NCBI GenBank assembly: GCA_036785705.1
Contig: JAWUZG010000332.1
Span: forward strand, 2,108,001-2,172,000
Source of the DNA: Acanthornis magna
Taxonomy: Eukaryota; Chordata; Aves; Passeriformes; Acanthizidae
Direction of reading: 5' to 3'
DNA: 64,000 nucleotides
A program made the position numbers and the translations under genes. Shown one piece after another: positions 45,881-58,353 of the stretch (positions within the stretch are counted from its first letter, which is position 1; every line of letters starts with the position of its first letter). The notes below the pieces were generated by a model. The model was not told where the DNA came from, searched no databases, and saw nothing but the letters and a program-made list of their open reading frames with translations.

Positions 45881-47589
45881 GCAAGGAAAGAGTTAATTAC
45901 ACAAAATTGTAGCAAATTGTCTTTTAGATTTCCCTTGTATAGACCTTAGATTTTTAAATTATTATTATTTTTTGTTACTGAAAATTCCTTTTAACGGGTG
46001 TTTGTTTCTGCTTTTCCTTGTTTGTTTGAGGTTTTTATGTAAACTAAAGCAAATACTCTGACAATACATAGTTGTGCACCTTTTTGCTTGACATGAGTCA
46101 GTGACTGAAGTATATTAATTCAATATACTGATTGTCCTGGTCATACAATCCTATTGCAGCTGAGGTGGAGTGCTCTCTAGATTTCTTGGCTGCATCTCCC
46201 ACTCTCTCACCTTGTGTTTCTCTTCCTAAGTGCTCCTGGAAAACAGTCCCAGTGTAAGTAGTGACAACCTGCCTGCCCTGGGACGGCTAGAAACTGTCAA
46301 ACGCGGGTGCAAGGCAATCAAGTTAAAAGTCTCGTTGGTGCTTCTGATGGCTTCAGCAGAGAAATGGAAAATAAATGCTCTGCCCAGCAGCAGAAAGACT
46401 TAAGTATTCGTTCCAGAGAATTAAGGACACTTCTAGTGAGGCGAGGGGAGGAGCAGAGCCATCAGTTGCTTGGTAGTAAATATGTTTAATGTAAAGCAAG
46501 CAGAGCTTAAAGAGCTCGTTTCTCTTCCAAATTTCTTCCAAGTGCAGATTAAACACTCTTGTCTTTCTTGGGGGTGAGATGGAGAAGATGATCTCCCTAG
46601 TAGATCAAAATCACTTCCACTGATTTATTTAGTATTTAAATATCAAAGCAACTGGCTGTATCTGAAGGATTATGAGGTTTCTTCCTTCACCATGTAGGCA
46701 GATAAGAAAAGGAACAAAAAGAGAACTGTTTTATGCATGCAGGATTTAAACCAGTTCATTAGTGAACACTACATTTTTATTTCTGTAGCTTTTATTAGTT
46801 ATTTGTGCAGTTGGTAGATATAAAAATTGGAAAATGGCATGATATTCATGAGGCTTATGTATATTGACAAGGGATGCAGAATGGTCCCTTGCACTTTAGA
46901 ATTAAAGGGATGTTTATAAAGTCTATTTTATGTACTGAAATATTCATCTGCCTTCCTATATCTGCCAAACAACTCGGCATACACAAATACTAACATAACT
47001 CAGAATACATTGCTTATCTATTTTAATTTGTTTTGCATACACTGCCTATGTGGTGGAATACTGCTCCTAGGTCATGAGCATTATTTCATACTTTATATTT
47101 GTGTATATTCAAACTCCACAAATTCTAGCCTCAACAAACACGTGAGATACATTTATTTTAATATTCAAATATCCATTATTTTTGGTCACTTGTAATCATG
47201 TTTTACTGTCGTGAAGATTTAGGATTACTGCAAGCCAGAACGCTTATGAAAAGCATTTCATGTATTGCTACTATTTCTCATTCCAAACTATTCCACAATG
47301 CATCATAAAAACTTCTGTTTTTTTCTCTGGCACTTTCTTGGGGTTTTCTTTGGGACTGCTGGAATGTTGGAACTCTGAAGTCCAAACCCATGCGGTGTGC
47401 AGCCATGTAATGGAATCGATGTGATTAATACTTTAAGAAGATCAGCTGCAAAATATAATGCACATGTCTATATAGTGATTTTCATCCTGAAGGGATTCCA
47501 AAGTTCTGTACCAAATTTAAGGGACAGAACAGACTAATCTGCCACACAGTAATAGAGGAAACTGCCTACTTATGTTAAGGCTCATATTT

Positions 47590-47760
47590 ATTCTTCTGTT
47601 AGCGATAACCTGCGCACTTACACAGGATCAGCATTTGCATACCTGAAAGTTAATTGCTAAATTATAAATTCTATGCAGGCATTAATATCTAATGAATAGC
47701 AAGCAATTATATTTTAATAATGCCTGAGAAAACTGGGATTGCCTGCCCTGAGAATTATGA
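47590..47760. promoter_or_regulatory. Candidate conserved regulatory block (octamer and homeodomain-like motifs)
   Basis: The stretch contains CAGCATTTGCATACC (octamer-like ATTTGCAT), GTTAATTGCTAAATTATAAA, GCATTAATATCTAATG and AAGCAATTATATT in about 150 bases. A CR1 remnant follows immediately. Conservation is not tested, so this is only a candidate. Confidence 0.22.
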
Positions 47761-47785
47761 ATTATAAAGCTCTAAAACCAAAAGG

Positions 47786-47875
47786 ATCATAGATAATTCA
47801 GTTTAGAAGGGATGTCAGGAGGTCAGCTGGTCCAACCTCTCCTTCAAAGCAGGGCTGTTACAAGGTCAGACATCA
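47786..47875 (-). mobile_element. CR1 3'-end fragment (antisense)
   Basis: GGATCATAGATAATTCAG..., then GGTCAGCTGGTCCAACCTCT and CCTTCAAAGCAGGGC, reads as the reverse complement of a bird CR1 tail (first the 'ATCATAGAAT' end, then the 'TGGTCCAACC ... CAAAGCAGGG' body). It is diverged and truncated, and its left end marks the CR1 3' terminus. Confidence 0.75.
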
Positions 47876-50800
47876 GACTCGGGCCCATAGCTTTTAGGGC
47901 AGACTCTCTCTGACCCCCCTGTGCCACTGGCCAGGCTGTGACCACTCAGTGCCCATGCTGTGCATCTTCTGTCGTGCATTGAGCTGCTTAAGCAGTTTAT
48001 AGGATCTGCTTGTTCTCCCTGCAGTTCCCTGCTTGTTATTCCTGTGTGTGTGTGCATGAATCCCATTGCCTCACATCCCGGAATTCAAATTGAATATGAA
48101 ATACTGATGTAAATTACTGTTAAGCAGCAGTGACGTAAGGGGAGCACTTCTGTTTGGTCATTCTAAATGCTAACTTGGCTTACTGGGCATTTTGATTGAC
48201 TTAAACTCCTCTATTTTGTAAAGTTTTCTGTATGTTAAAGAAGTTATGGTCAAAGAAATGCAATTACTATATGGAGGGAAAGAGTGTAATAAGTGATTTT
48301 TATTTTTTATCTATATGTGGAGGTTCTCAGCTAAGGAGTAGAGGAATGCATTCCTCCTCTATGCCATATGTGGAGGATTTGTGAAGTGAAGAAAAGTCTT
48401 TTGAAGCTAATGACTGAACTGAGAAAGTCTTCTTCCAAAAATCCTGAATTGCATTAAATCTAGATTGCATTGTAATTAGGTTAGATATTCTTTTAAATAT
48501 GAAGTCTGTGTTTTGCTTATTGCCCTTCAATTGACTGAATTCACACATCCTGTCTGATAGGTCACTTTATCATTACACTGCTGCAAAACTATTTATATAG
48601 ACATTATTTTAGAGATAAATCCAGCTTGAGAAGGCTTCTTTCTCAGAAAGGATATTACACATTACAAAGGATGATGCCAGTCCTTGTATGTGATATCAGA
48701 AACATTAATACAATAAAAGATTATGGCTGTGGTAGTAGTTTTATGAATGCAATTTCACCTGAAATTATATTCTAAATGGATTTTGTTACAGTAAGATTAA
48801 TTTGAAAGCCCCAGCTATCTTAAATACAAATTTTACTGCATCTTTTATATATCTTTTTATTGGATATATGAATAGGAGTTGGATATGAGTCTTGTTTGAA
48901 AAGAATACACTGTGTAACTCAAATGTGCTGGTAGGGTTAAATTTTAGCTCCTGCTCAAAATTTCAGCAAATAATCTGCTTGGCCTCTAGAAAGAACCGTG
49001 TGGCTCTGCTGCAGCTTTTGGTTTTCCTCAAGTCTCAGGACAGCGTAGCACAAAGTGTCCCCTCTTTTCCCTGCCCAGCTGTTGGCTGCCTGGAGGGGAG
49101 GTCACACCAAAAGCTGGCGACAGAGAACTCTGTTGGTTGAGCACAAGAGGAGGACCTTGAGGATGTCACCCCCCAAGTCCCAGGAGCACATCTGCTGAAG
49201 TCACTTCAGCTGAAGTTGGATAAAATGGAATGTTCTGCTGGGAGCAATCCCTTGTTAACACGGCTTGATGCTCTCACACCCCTGGGGTTTTCTTCAGTCT
49301 CAAACTTTCGTGGCCTATATTGCAACAGGGGCTTTCCTCTCTTTTTGTTTGTGTGTGACTGTATCTCTGTTATTGTTCTTTTTCTTCAGAAAGATGCAAG
49401 TGACTTTTCTTGAGACTTACTTTTTCAAACCAACAGTTCCCTTTTGTGTGAGCTTTACTTCTCTTCTTAACAGTCACACACATTCTTTTCTCCTATTTCT
49501 CTATTTTGTTTGGAAAGTTGGATGTTCCCTGAGTTCCTGCCTTTACGTGTCAAAGACTGGAATTGTGTAGATAGACAGTAGATAGAATTTAGGGAGAGAT
49601 TCTGTTATGACATACATATCCCAGGCAATTTAAGGAATCTTACTTAAAATGCCTAATTAGAGTGGAGGAGGTATTAGAGTGGAGGATTTCAGGGCTCTTT
49701 CAACATACGTTTTGGCCTTCCTTTTTTTTCAGCTTGTTCAATAAATGAAATTGTAGCTGAGCCAGTCTGTAGTTCTAACTCAGGCATGTATTCATCTGCC
49801 CAGCACATCTGCAAATAGATATTGTTGTCTATTCCTTTGTTTGATGTACAGCTTGAAGAAACGCTTAGGGTGTTGGGTAGGGTTTTTTTTAATGTTTTCT
49901 TTAAAATTACAAGGGGAAAAAAGAAGCTCAAGGCAGCCAGTCAGAGCACGTTGGTGGCCAACACTTCAGTGCCACAGGGAAGCTCCTGCTCGGTGTGAGC
50001 CTCTCTGGGAGCAGCAGCTCTGCTGTGTCCGTCAGCAGTGGCACTGCGCTCTGTGCTGCACTCAGAGCCTGTGTTCATTCCCAGCAATTTGTCAATCAGT
50101 GTCACTGCTCTGCTTCCGAGACCCGGGCTGGTGCCTCTGCATGGCTCCAGCCTCTTCTGGAGCTGTCCAGACTCACTCAGAGGGCCTCACCTCTCACTCA
50201 GTCAGCACTCTATTTCACTGACACATGTTTAGTTACGTGTTTGGGGTTTGAGTTTGTTTCAGCTGAATTATTACTGTATAGAAAATGACTCGTGCGTGTG
50301 CCTACCATAACACTGTGTGTCATTTTTATTTGTATGCCCTTTCTTTGGCTTTAACTAAGCCCTGCAGGCTTTGGAATTGAAGGATTAAAAAATAACAATA
50401 GCAAATAAAAAGCATAATTTTATTTTCAGTGTTGCTAGGTACCTCATTCTATGTACCTCATTTATTATTTGCTAGATAGCTGTAGGCATACCAGCAGCTC
50501 ACTGAAGGAATGAACAGAAAATATGAAAACAGTGATTATCCTCTAAAATCCAAATTAAACAGGCTATTGTCATTACTGCTTTTATGTCATTTCTCTAAAT
50601 TCTTTAGGTGCCATCCTATCCCAGACTACTTTTATTTGCTGCAGTTCTGTAGTTAACAGCTGTAATGAGAAGAGGAGCATTGAAATGTAATTTAAATGTT
50701 CCCCTTGAAACTCGTGTGCATCCTGTGAGTGCAAAAATGCTGTGCTGTAGAACATGCTCTGCACTGCAGGGCTTCTTCCCCCTCAGGACCACCTGGTCCA

Positions 50801-53800
50801 GCCTCAGCCGAAGTCAGGGGAAAGGCTCCAGTGCTGCCAGCAGGCTTTGGGTCAGGGTGTGTAAAAGGAGGTCATGTGGAAAGATAAACACGAGATGTCA
50901 TTCTCCAGACTGGAGCTGCACCACATGTGCACTAAACGGGGAGAGCTGCTGGGAACCCATTCTGCTGGAAGGTGCTGCTTGGAGCATGAATGGCTGATAG
51001 CATAGGGTCAGAAGGACTCTAGACACAAGCTCCTGATTTACTTCTATTTTTCCATGCACAAACTGAGTAGAGGCTAAAAGCATCATCATGTAAGAGGTTC
51101 CGAGATACTACTTAATTTTTTTCTTCATCTCTCCTATTCTCTTTTTTTCCTTTAATTATACTAAGAGGTTACCTCCTCCTTCAGAGTTTGGAAACTTTAC
51201 AAAGAGCAAGGTTTCTCTAACGTCTCTTTCCCAGGCTGCCCTTTCCCTTCCTTTTTTTCCCAGAATGATTTGCCCTACTGTTAGTGGGAGTTCTGATAAT
51301 TCTGGGTGCAACCATAAATTAATTGGGCAGACTTTATGTTTTAGTTTACTTAAAATGTTTGGAGTTTAAAGTAGTTTATGCAGTGGAATATCCATATATG
51401 TGTGGGAAGCTGGACATGTGTATTTGTATAGCTGGAGTTTGGGATTATCAGTGGAGAGAAAAGGAACTCTGGGCAGAATTTAACCAAAATTGTATTAGCA
51501 TTCTTGATGTACTGCCTAGATACTGGAAATTAATTTGCCGACTTCAAAAATGAACTAATCACCTTACAATTTAATCTCAGAATAATTTCACTGTAGATGA
51601 AAACTGTAAGTATTCCCTTGTAAATATATCCAGCACTATCCATTTTTGAAAAATGTACTGTCCACGTTATGGTTTTTGCTGTTCATAGTGATTCTGACTC
51701 TGATAGCTCTCATATGCTCATCAGAGATTCCTGATGCAACATTGGAAAATATATGAAATCTTTCTTGCTGTTGTAATTGTAAATCCACACGTAGCTGTAC
51801 TAAAGCTCCCAAATTCCAATCCCCCAGGCAAGCTGGAGATAGAGAGAAGGGAGGCTGCATTAGTGTTTCACCTTTAGCAGCAGCTAGAAAAGTGTGAGAC
51901 ACTTGAACTGCTGTTGCCTGTACTCTGCCTGTTCTGTGAATAAATAGGTTGTCAATCTGGCACTTTAAACAAGCACTTTCTTCTTTTTTAACCTTGCTTC
52001 TTGACATTTTCCATTAAGCATAGTGTAATGGAAAAGATGAGGAGAATTTCTCTACACACCAGGAATAGCAACCTGTCTGCTTAGCGCGAAGGGCCCTTTC
52101 CTGTGCGGTGACTGAGAGCTCCATCCCACGCTGGATTGCTTCTTGAGATTAGATGCTGGTAGCCCTTCCCTCTGTGCCTGGGCCTGCCTGGCTCTGGGAG
52201 AGCTCCCAGCCAGCCAGGAGGCAGCACTCTGCTGAGCATGGCTGCAGAATGAAATGGGCTCTGACCAAGCACTGATGGCTCCGATGTGCTTCCTGCAGGG
52301 ATCATGTCTAGCAAAGGCTGTGTGTCCAGCTGTGGCTGAGCCTTGGCTGAGGCTCTGAAGGCTCCTCAGGCAGGCACTTTGTCACCTTGTCCACTCTCCA
52401 AACCCCCTGGTGGCCACCAGGGTCCATGAGATATATGGAAATCCTGGGTGTGCAGAGGATGTTCATCAGTACTAATCGCTGCTCACATGCACAGGTAGGA
52501 AGATTTAGATAGGTAGAGTCAGTGCAATTCCTAAATATAAGCCTTTTTTAGAAGAAAACCAGCTCTTACTAGATCACAGTGGAGCTCTGTTCTCTGCTAA
52601 GTCTAACAGACTATAATGCTGTATAGATATTTGCTTGAAGAAAGACAAAACCAGAAATCCATATATGCACATAAGCACGTACAGAGACATAACCATGCAA
52701 AATACTGAGTTAGTTGTCCATTACTTAAAGCTGTTTTGAAGTTAATTCATCATTAACTTAATAGATCTTTTAAGGAAGACATTCTTGTCCAAGCACTTGG
52801 ATCTTATTGTAGCCTACTGCTGTTCATTGCCTTCCTTCTGCTATTTATGCTATTCAAACAGCAAGTCTGTCTTTGGCAGGCTGCAGTTAAATCAGCTCTG
52901 TGGAGGTAGCATAGAGTTTCCTAGCAACACCATGTCTGTGGCAGTGATGCTGCCTTCCCCCTCCACGCTAAACGCAAAGTCATGTCCATTAATCCCCAGA
53001 TGCACTTAAAACTTTTCAGGGATTTTGCTAGCTCCCTACTGTTCATGTTTTCATCTTGCTCATACGCTGCAAGGCAAACTGCTTCAGTGATTTAATTCTC
53101 TTCGGTGCCTCGGTATAAAACCAGCCGTGTGTGTATATTCACAATTACTATTTGTTTTTCATTTAAAACAAATAATTTGTCCTATACTGTGATGCCTCCT
53201 CTCAAACGTTCTCATTTTGGCCATTCAAACAACCTGACAAATGAAAGAGATAAACTAAGTGTCTTGAAAATCTGTTACCTGTTCTGCAAAATAAACTGCA
53301 ATTTTTTAATTTAAGATACGGAGTAGCAAAATAACCCTACATTTAAGTGAAAGGGGCATTTTATTTTTTAATACACAACAACATTGAAATAAAACTTACA
53401 GGACTCATTTCTATCTGCTGACAGCTTTCTGTGTAAGATGAACTGAATAGTCTTTGACCTCTTGTGGTCCCAGCTGTGTGAGTTCCAGGGATATCACTTT
53501 GTTGTATGGGAAACTCCTGCAGCATTGTGAGAATGAGTCTGGGGTCAGAGAAGCTGCTCTCTGACTTCACCTGGCTGCAGCCAAGGCAGCTGGGAGGAGC
53601 AGGAAGAGACCAATTCAGAGCTGTGGCTTTCTGAACAGGTTTATAAAAACACACACCTATTGTCGGGAAACACAGTCTTCTCCTGCTCCAGCTCATGAAG
53701 AGGTGCTGTGAGAGGTTTGCTGCAGGCTCCAGATCTTCTGTCACCCCACAGACAAATAGTCACGCTTGTGTGGATTGGCTATTGGTGGATTTTATTGTAT

Positions 53801-54419
53801 ATACCAAGGCTGCAGTTTGCTTTTCTTACCCTTTTTCATAATGAATATTCAGTAAGATACAGGAGTGTCTCCTGAGACTCATTTACTTCCAGGAAAAAGG
53901 AGTCGAGGTATTCGATTACCTGTGGACACTTTTTAGAACATGTAAGCAGCTAAGCTGATTAATATTTTTGTTCTTAATTCGGCTCTTGCTGTATAATAAG
54001 TCATGTCATATTCATATCAATTCAAAACATATGTCTTTTGGGGGATATCCTTTCTAATGTGTTTTTCACAAAGTGTAAGATGTTACATCAAAATCTAAGT
54101 AAACTTAGTTTTAAACAAGCAGGTATTCTAAAATAACTGTCAGTGAAGGAAAATATTTTCAAAACTATTTATTTAAACCTTGTGTCTCAAGACATTCTGG
54201 AGAATGATGCAACACACAATACAAAAAGTCCTCTGAGCATTGATAAGCTTGTTGAAGAAAATGTTCTCCCTCGTTTATGCACACATATAATGGGAAAAAT
54301 AAGAGACAGATCTTCTGTCAGCAGACTGTCGTTTCTATCAGCTTAAGGTCTGGACCTTTACAGGGTTCTTCAAACGTGTTACAGCAGGTAGGGCTCCTCC
54401 TCCCTTCAGTTTGAGCTAG

Positions 54420-55140
54420 ATGCCCCTTTCTCGAAGTGTCCCTTTCCCCAGAGTGTTTGTGCCCTGGCAGGACCGAGCCTTTTTGTCTGCACAGTGCCAT
54501 GGCCTGAGCGCGGCGGGTGGGGGTGCCCGGGGCTCACGGTCTCCGTTTGTCCTCGCAGATGGCTGCCCGGACCTGTGCAATGGCAACGGGAGGTGCACGC
54601 TGGGCCAGAACAGCTGGCAGTGCGTCTGCCAGAGCGGCTGGAGGGGACCGGGATGCAGCGTCGCCATGGAAACCGCCTGCGCCGACAGCAAGGATAACGA
54701 GGGAGGTGAGCAGAGCCCTCCATGCCGCTCCGGAGAGCCGGGGCTGCGCACAGCCTCGGGAGCCGTGCACTGCAGCGCGGCCTGTGTCGCTGCCGACAGG
54801 GGTTACATTTCCCTGCGAACAAAGGGCCGGGAGCGGTGGCCGTGCGGGACACGCAGGGACCCCGGGCGGGAGGCTCGGTGCCACCCCAGCCCAGGGTGGG
54901 GAGCGTGACCAGAGCTGCCTTCTGCCCGTGTGCCCTGGGAGCAGCTGGCACAGCCTCTGTGCGGCACCTTGTCCTGTCCGTGCTGGGGCCAGGCTCCTGC
55001 TCTCCTGGGGCTGTGTCTGTCAGGCTGTCCCTCCTGTCACACAGCCCCTGTCAGGCTGTCCCCAGCTGTCACACTGCACAGTTCCCATGCCAGACTCCAA
55101 GGGCTGGGCAAGGAGTGCTGAATGGGCAGGTATGCTAAGG
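54420..55140. other. GC- and CpG-rich block around the EGF8 exon
   Basis: In contrast to the AT-rich introns, this ~700-base block is strongly GC-rich with many CpGs. It holds the EGF8 exon and about 430 bases of the next intron. Stop codons are rare in all frames for that reason, producing long but meaningless open frames on both strands. It may be a local isochore effect or an intragenic CpG island. Confidence 0.6.
54559..54705 (+). CDS. TENM2: TENM2 exon: EGF-like repeat 8 and start of the following linker
   Basis: This 147-nt exon is phase 1 at both ends (GCAG|AT ... GGAG|GTGAGC). It reads [32 protein letters not shown], then [19 protein letters not shown]8 has six cysteines. The tail [13 protein letters not shown] opens the C-rich linker that continues (DGLVDC... 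in the family) on an exon beyond the window. This exon gives the clearest paralogue discrimination: [11 protein letters not shown] with LGQNSW is teneurin-2, whereas teneurin-1/3 have EGCPGLCNSNG with LDQNGW. The exon is GC-rich like its surroundings. Confidence 0.97.
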
Positions 55141-58100
55141 GGCTGACATCCCTGCTCTGTTTCCCTGCCCTCTATCAGCCATATCCCTATTCAATATACG
55201 ATGTGTCCTGTGTTTCCCTTCAAAGACGGTTTTCTGGTTTTGTAGAGGCTTCCGTGGTGGCCTGAAAGCAGTTCTGAGATGTTGTGCTTTCTAAGATAGG
55301 TTAATTTGCTCCTTCAGTTAAAGGAACTTTCCTGTTCCTTTCAATATAACATCTTCAGTAAATCGCATAGATTCTTTTTCATGTGCCTCTCTTCTCTCTT
55401 ATAAACCAAACATCAGACACAGCTTTCTTCCTTGAGACTCCTTCCCTTTTCTTTGGCCAATAATTTATCTAAAGAAAACATCTGTTGTTTGCTGATTAAT
55501 AAATATTTTATAAATGTATTTCCTAAAACTGCAAAGCAATGTTGGGCTATATCTAGGGTAAAATTGTCATTAGGATGAGTGGTTTAATTTTATGTAAGAT
55601 TTCAGGTTTTAGAAACTGTTTGTAAGTCCTAAACTGAAAAACAGGTGTATTTGGTTTTGATTACATGGTATTAACCACACCTGAATATCAGCAACTAGTT
55701 TTAATGTGTAAATCCTCTGTTAGTTCCTTGGTTTCACATGATCAGAGCTAACAGAAGGATTTTATAAGTTCTAAAGCTAATTCCATTTCAGAGAACTAGA
55801 ACTTGCTTTATAGCTGTTACTGAATTGTAAAGAGCAGAATCTAACTGCCAAAGTACATTAATTGGCATTTAAGTATACAACAAAACCCACTAAACTTATG
55901 TTAATATTCAGTGTAAGAAACGAAAAGGTGAAATGCATAGGTTTGCAGTTTTTACAGGCTTTGAAGATTATAAACGGAAATCTGAAAATTGATGTATTAT
56001 CTGAATTTCCTCAAAGAAAGGAAAAGGTTTGGAAATGTTATTAGAAATATTGGAACAAGAGGTTTATTTATCCGTCCAGGACATCATTTTACACTTGTAA
56101 AACAGATAGGTTAGCAGGGGGAAAAATGACCAGTGACACTGTTCAGCTGCTCATCCTAATGCAAAACTGTACAGTCGTAAAACTTACTCAAAGAAGGCAA
56201 ACAGTAGCTCATCAAAGGCAAAGAGTACAAAGAGAATATGTCATACAACAGACATATAATATTATGAACTAATAATGAATGCAAATTTGTATTTTCCATT
56301 ATCATGCAAGTTGTGTGGATTTTGGCTTAACATAGTAAAACACCTGAAAGAAAATTAGTTGGTCTAGCTGAAGGCTGGAAAGATTTAGGGGAGAACTCTT
56401 CAGATGTTCTCAGTGTTTGCGTTTTAAGTAATCTTTTTCCAGAAACTAGAGAGGTTACTGGTCATTGGTTCATGTGAGTGTAAATAGTTTGAAAATTTAA
56501 GCTTGATCCAAGATCCAAACAACTTGGGAAGTCCATTTGACCTGCGTGTTTTCACAGGAGGATTTGATGTTCAAGGCAGGAATGAATCTCTTGTCTCCTG
56601 ACCATTTGCTCAGTCAGTATTTGAATTCAATGATCATTCCTGCTCCTAATAGTCTGACCCTTCCTACATTTCTGTAGAATGTTTGTAGAGGGAGCTCAGG
56701 TGCTGGTCAGCCCTGCTCAGCTGCTGTTTCTCCACCAGCTTGCCAGGCACTCCTGACAGACCGAGGAGAGGCTGTGAGTGAGCCCTGTGTGTTTCCCACC
56801 CAGAGCTCCCCCAGGCTGTGGCACTGCCACGCTCTGGGTCTGTCCCCTGCCGTGGGGATCTGTGCTGCTGCAGTTTGCTTGGTTTCATTTTGGGTTTCAG
56901 ATTTCTTTGGGATACCCTGGGGTCCTTTCCCATGTGCGCTGTGAGGACAGAGGCATCATCCTCACCATCAGCTTGTCAAATTGTCAGTCCCAAGAGCTAG
57001 AGCAAAGCTCAAAGATGAATATAACATTAATCACTCAATGCTTAATATCTCAGGGTGCAGTCCTGCCTTTGCCTAGGTTGTGCTGCTCTGTACATGTCTG
57101 GTTCACCACACGCCTGGCCAGGAACGTGTCCTGTGTCCTCTGTGTTTATAGGGAGTGTGCAGGAATGGAGAGGTTGGCAGGGATGTGTGCTCTGTGCTTC
57201 AAGCCGCACCTTCTTGTGATTGTGACTCTCTATGTAAAGGAACAGATAAAACTAAGTTTTCTCATTAGACAAAGCTGAAAACTGTACTGTGGGAATCAAT
57301 ATTAGACATCCAGCTAGTTACCAGAGCCACAAGTTTCACGTAAAATGCAAGTTTATTGGAAGTTCAAGAAATTGCCTCTCCTCCCCGTCACTCTTTTCAT
57401 TTGAAACTCAGCTGAGTTTATTTGCAGCAAAGTGTTGAACTCATTTGCTGCTCCATTACCAACATGGCTCTGTTAACATAAGCAAGTAGTTCTGGGGTAG
57501 CACTGAACACACAATCTGTTCTTTTGGAAGGCAGTAGGGTAGCTAAAAATCCTTTTCTGCCTAAATTTGGTCACTCTCTGGGCAGTTGAAACTCCTTCCT
57601 TTCTGTCCCTCTCTGCATGTTGTTAAAATACAGTTCCTTCAGCATGTCACTGAAAGGGAATTATCATTTCCTGTTTTCTCTGGCAGCAGATTTAACATAG
57701 TTTGGAGCTTTTTCCCTGTTCAGCCATTCTTACTGCAATTGTATCTCACAATCAGATTCAAAGGCCTTGGGCCAAGTCTTCATTTTATGGATGTCAAGGA
57801 GAACACTGCCACTGACTCCAGAGGGTTTCCCATTTGTCCTGCTTTGTCTTATTATCTGCCACAATGGAAACTCCATACCATAGTTCAAAACGAGAAAAAT
57901 GAAAGATTATACTTAATATTTTCTTTCCATTTTAGATTAATGTCCTTTAGTTGGTTTATTCCTAGAAGAGGCGGATGCATCCCCCTCTCTTTTAGACTTA
58001 CAAATCTTCATTTTAAATGAGATGTCAGTGTGGATTACTGGCATAAATAAAATGTGATTCCAGAGCAGCAAGAAGAGAGTGTCCAAAGCTGTTTTCTCCT

Positions 58101-58211
58101 CTTAGGCTGTTCAGGTGGAGCTGTGAATGATCTGAGGTAACACTGGGAAATTCACCTGCGTTTGTCCTTACCATCACATGTCAAATCAAGATACGGGTTT
58201 AACTAGGTCTT

Positions 58212-58353
58212 TATCCTGGAAGTGTCCAGGGCCAGGCTGGACAGGACTCGGAGCAACCTGGGACAGTGGAAGGTGTCCCTGCCCATGGCAGGGGGTGGAA
58301 CAAGATGAGCTTTAAGGTCCCTTCCAACCCAAACCATTCTGTGTTTCTATGAT
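58212..58353 (+). mobile_element. CR1 retroposon 3' end
   Basis: TCCTGGAAGTGTCCAGGGCC, GCAACCTGGGACAGTGGAAG, GTGTCCCTGCCCATGGCAGG and GGTCCCTTCCAACCCAAACC follow in order, ending TTCTGTGTTTCTATGAT. This is the classic avian CR1 3' end in sense orientation with its short terminal repeat, and it is quite well preserved. The wording is most like songbird CR1 copies. Confidence 0.92.

Noticed and set aside
54406..54951. Open frame of 181 codons on the minus strand.
   Set aside because: Antisense shadow of the EGF8 exon and its GC-rich flank; composition artefact.
54517..55146. Open frame of 209 codons on the plus strand over the EGF8 exon.
   Set aside because: Out of frame with the EGF8 exon, arises from GC-rich sequence with few stops, and has no recognisable domain.
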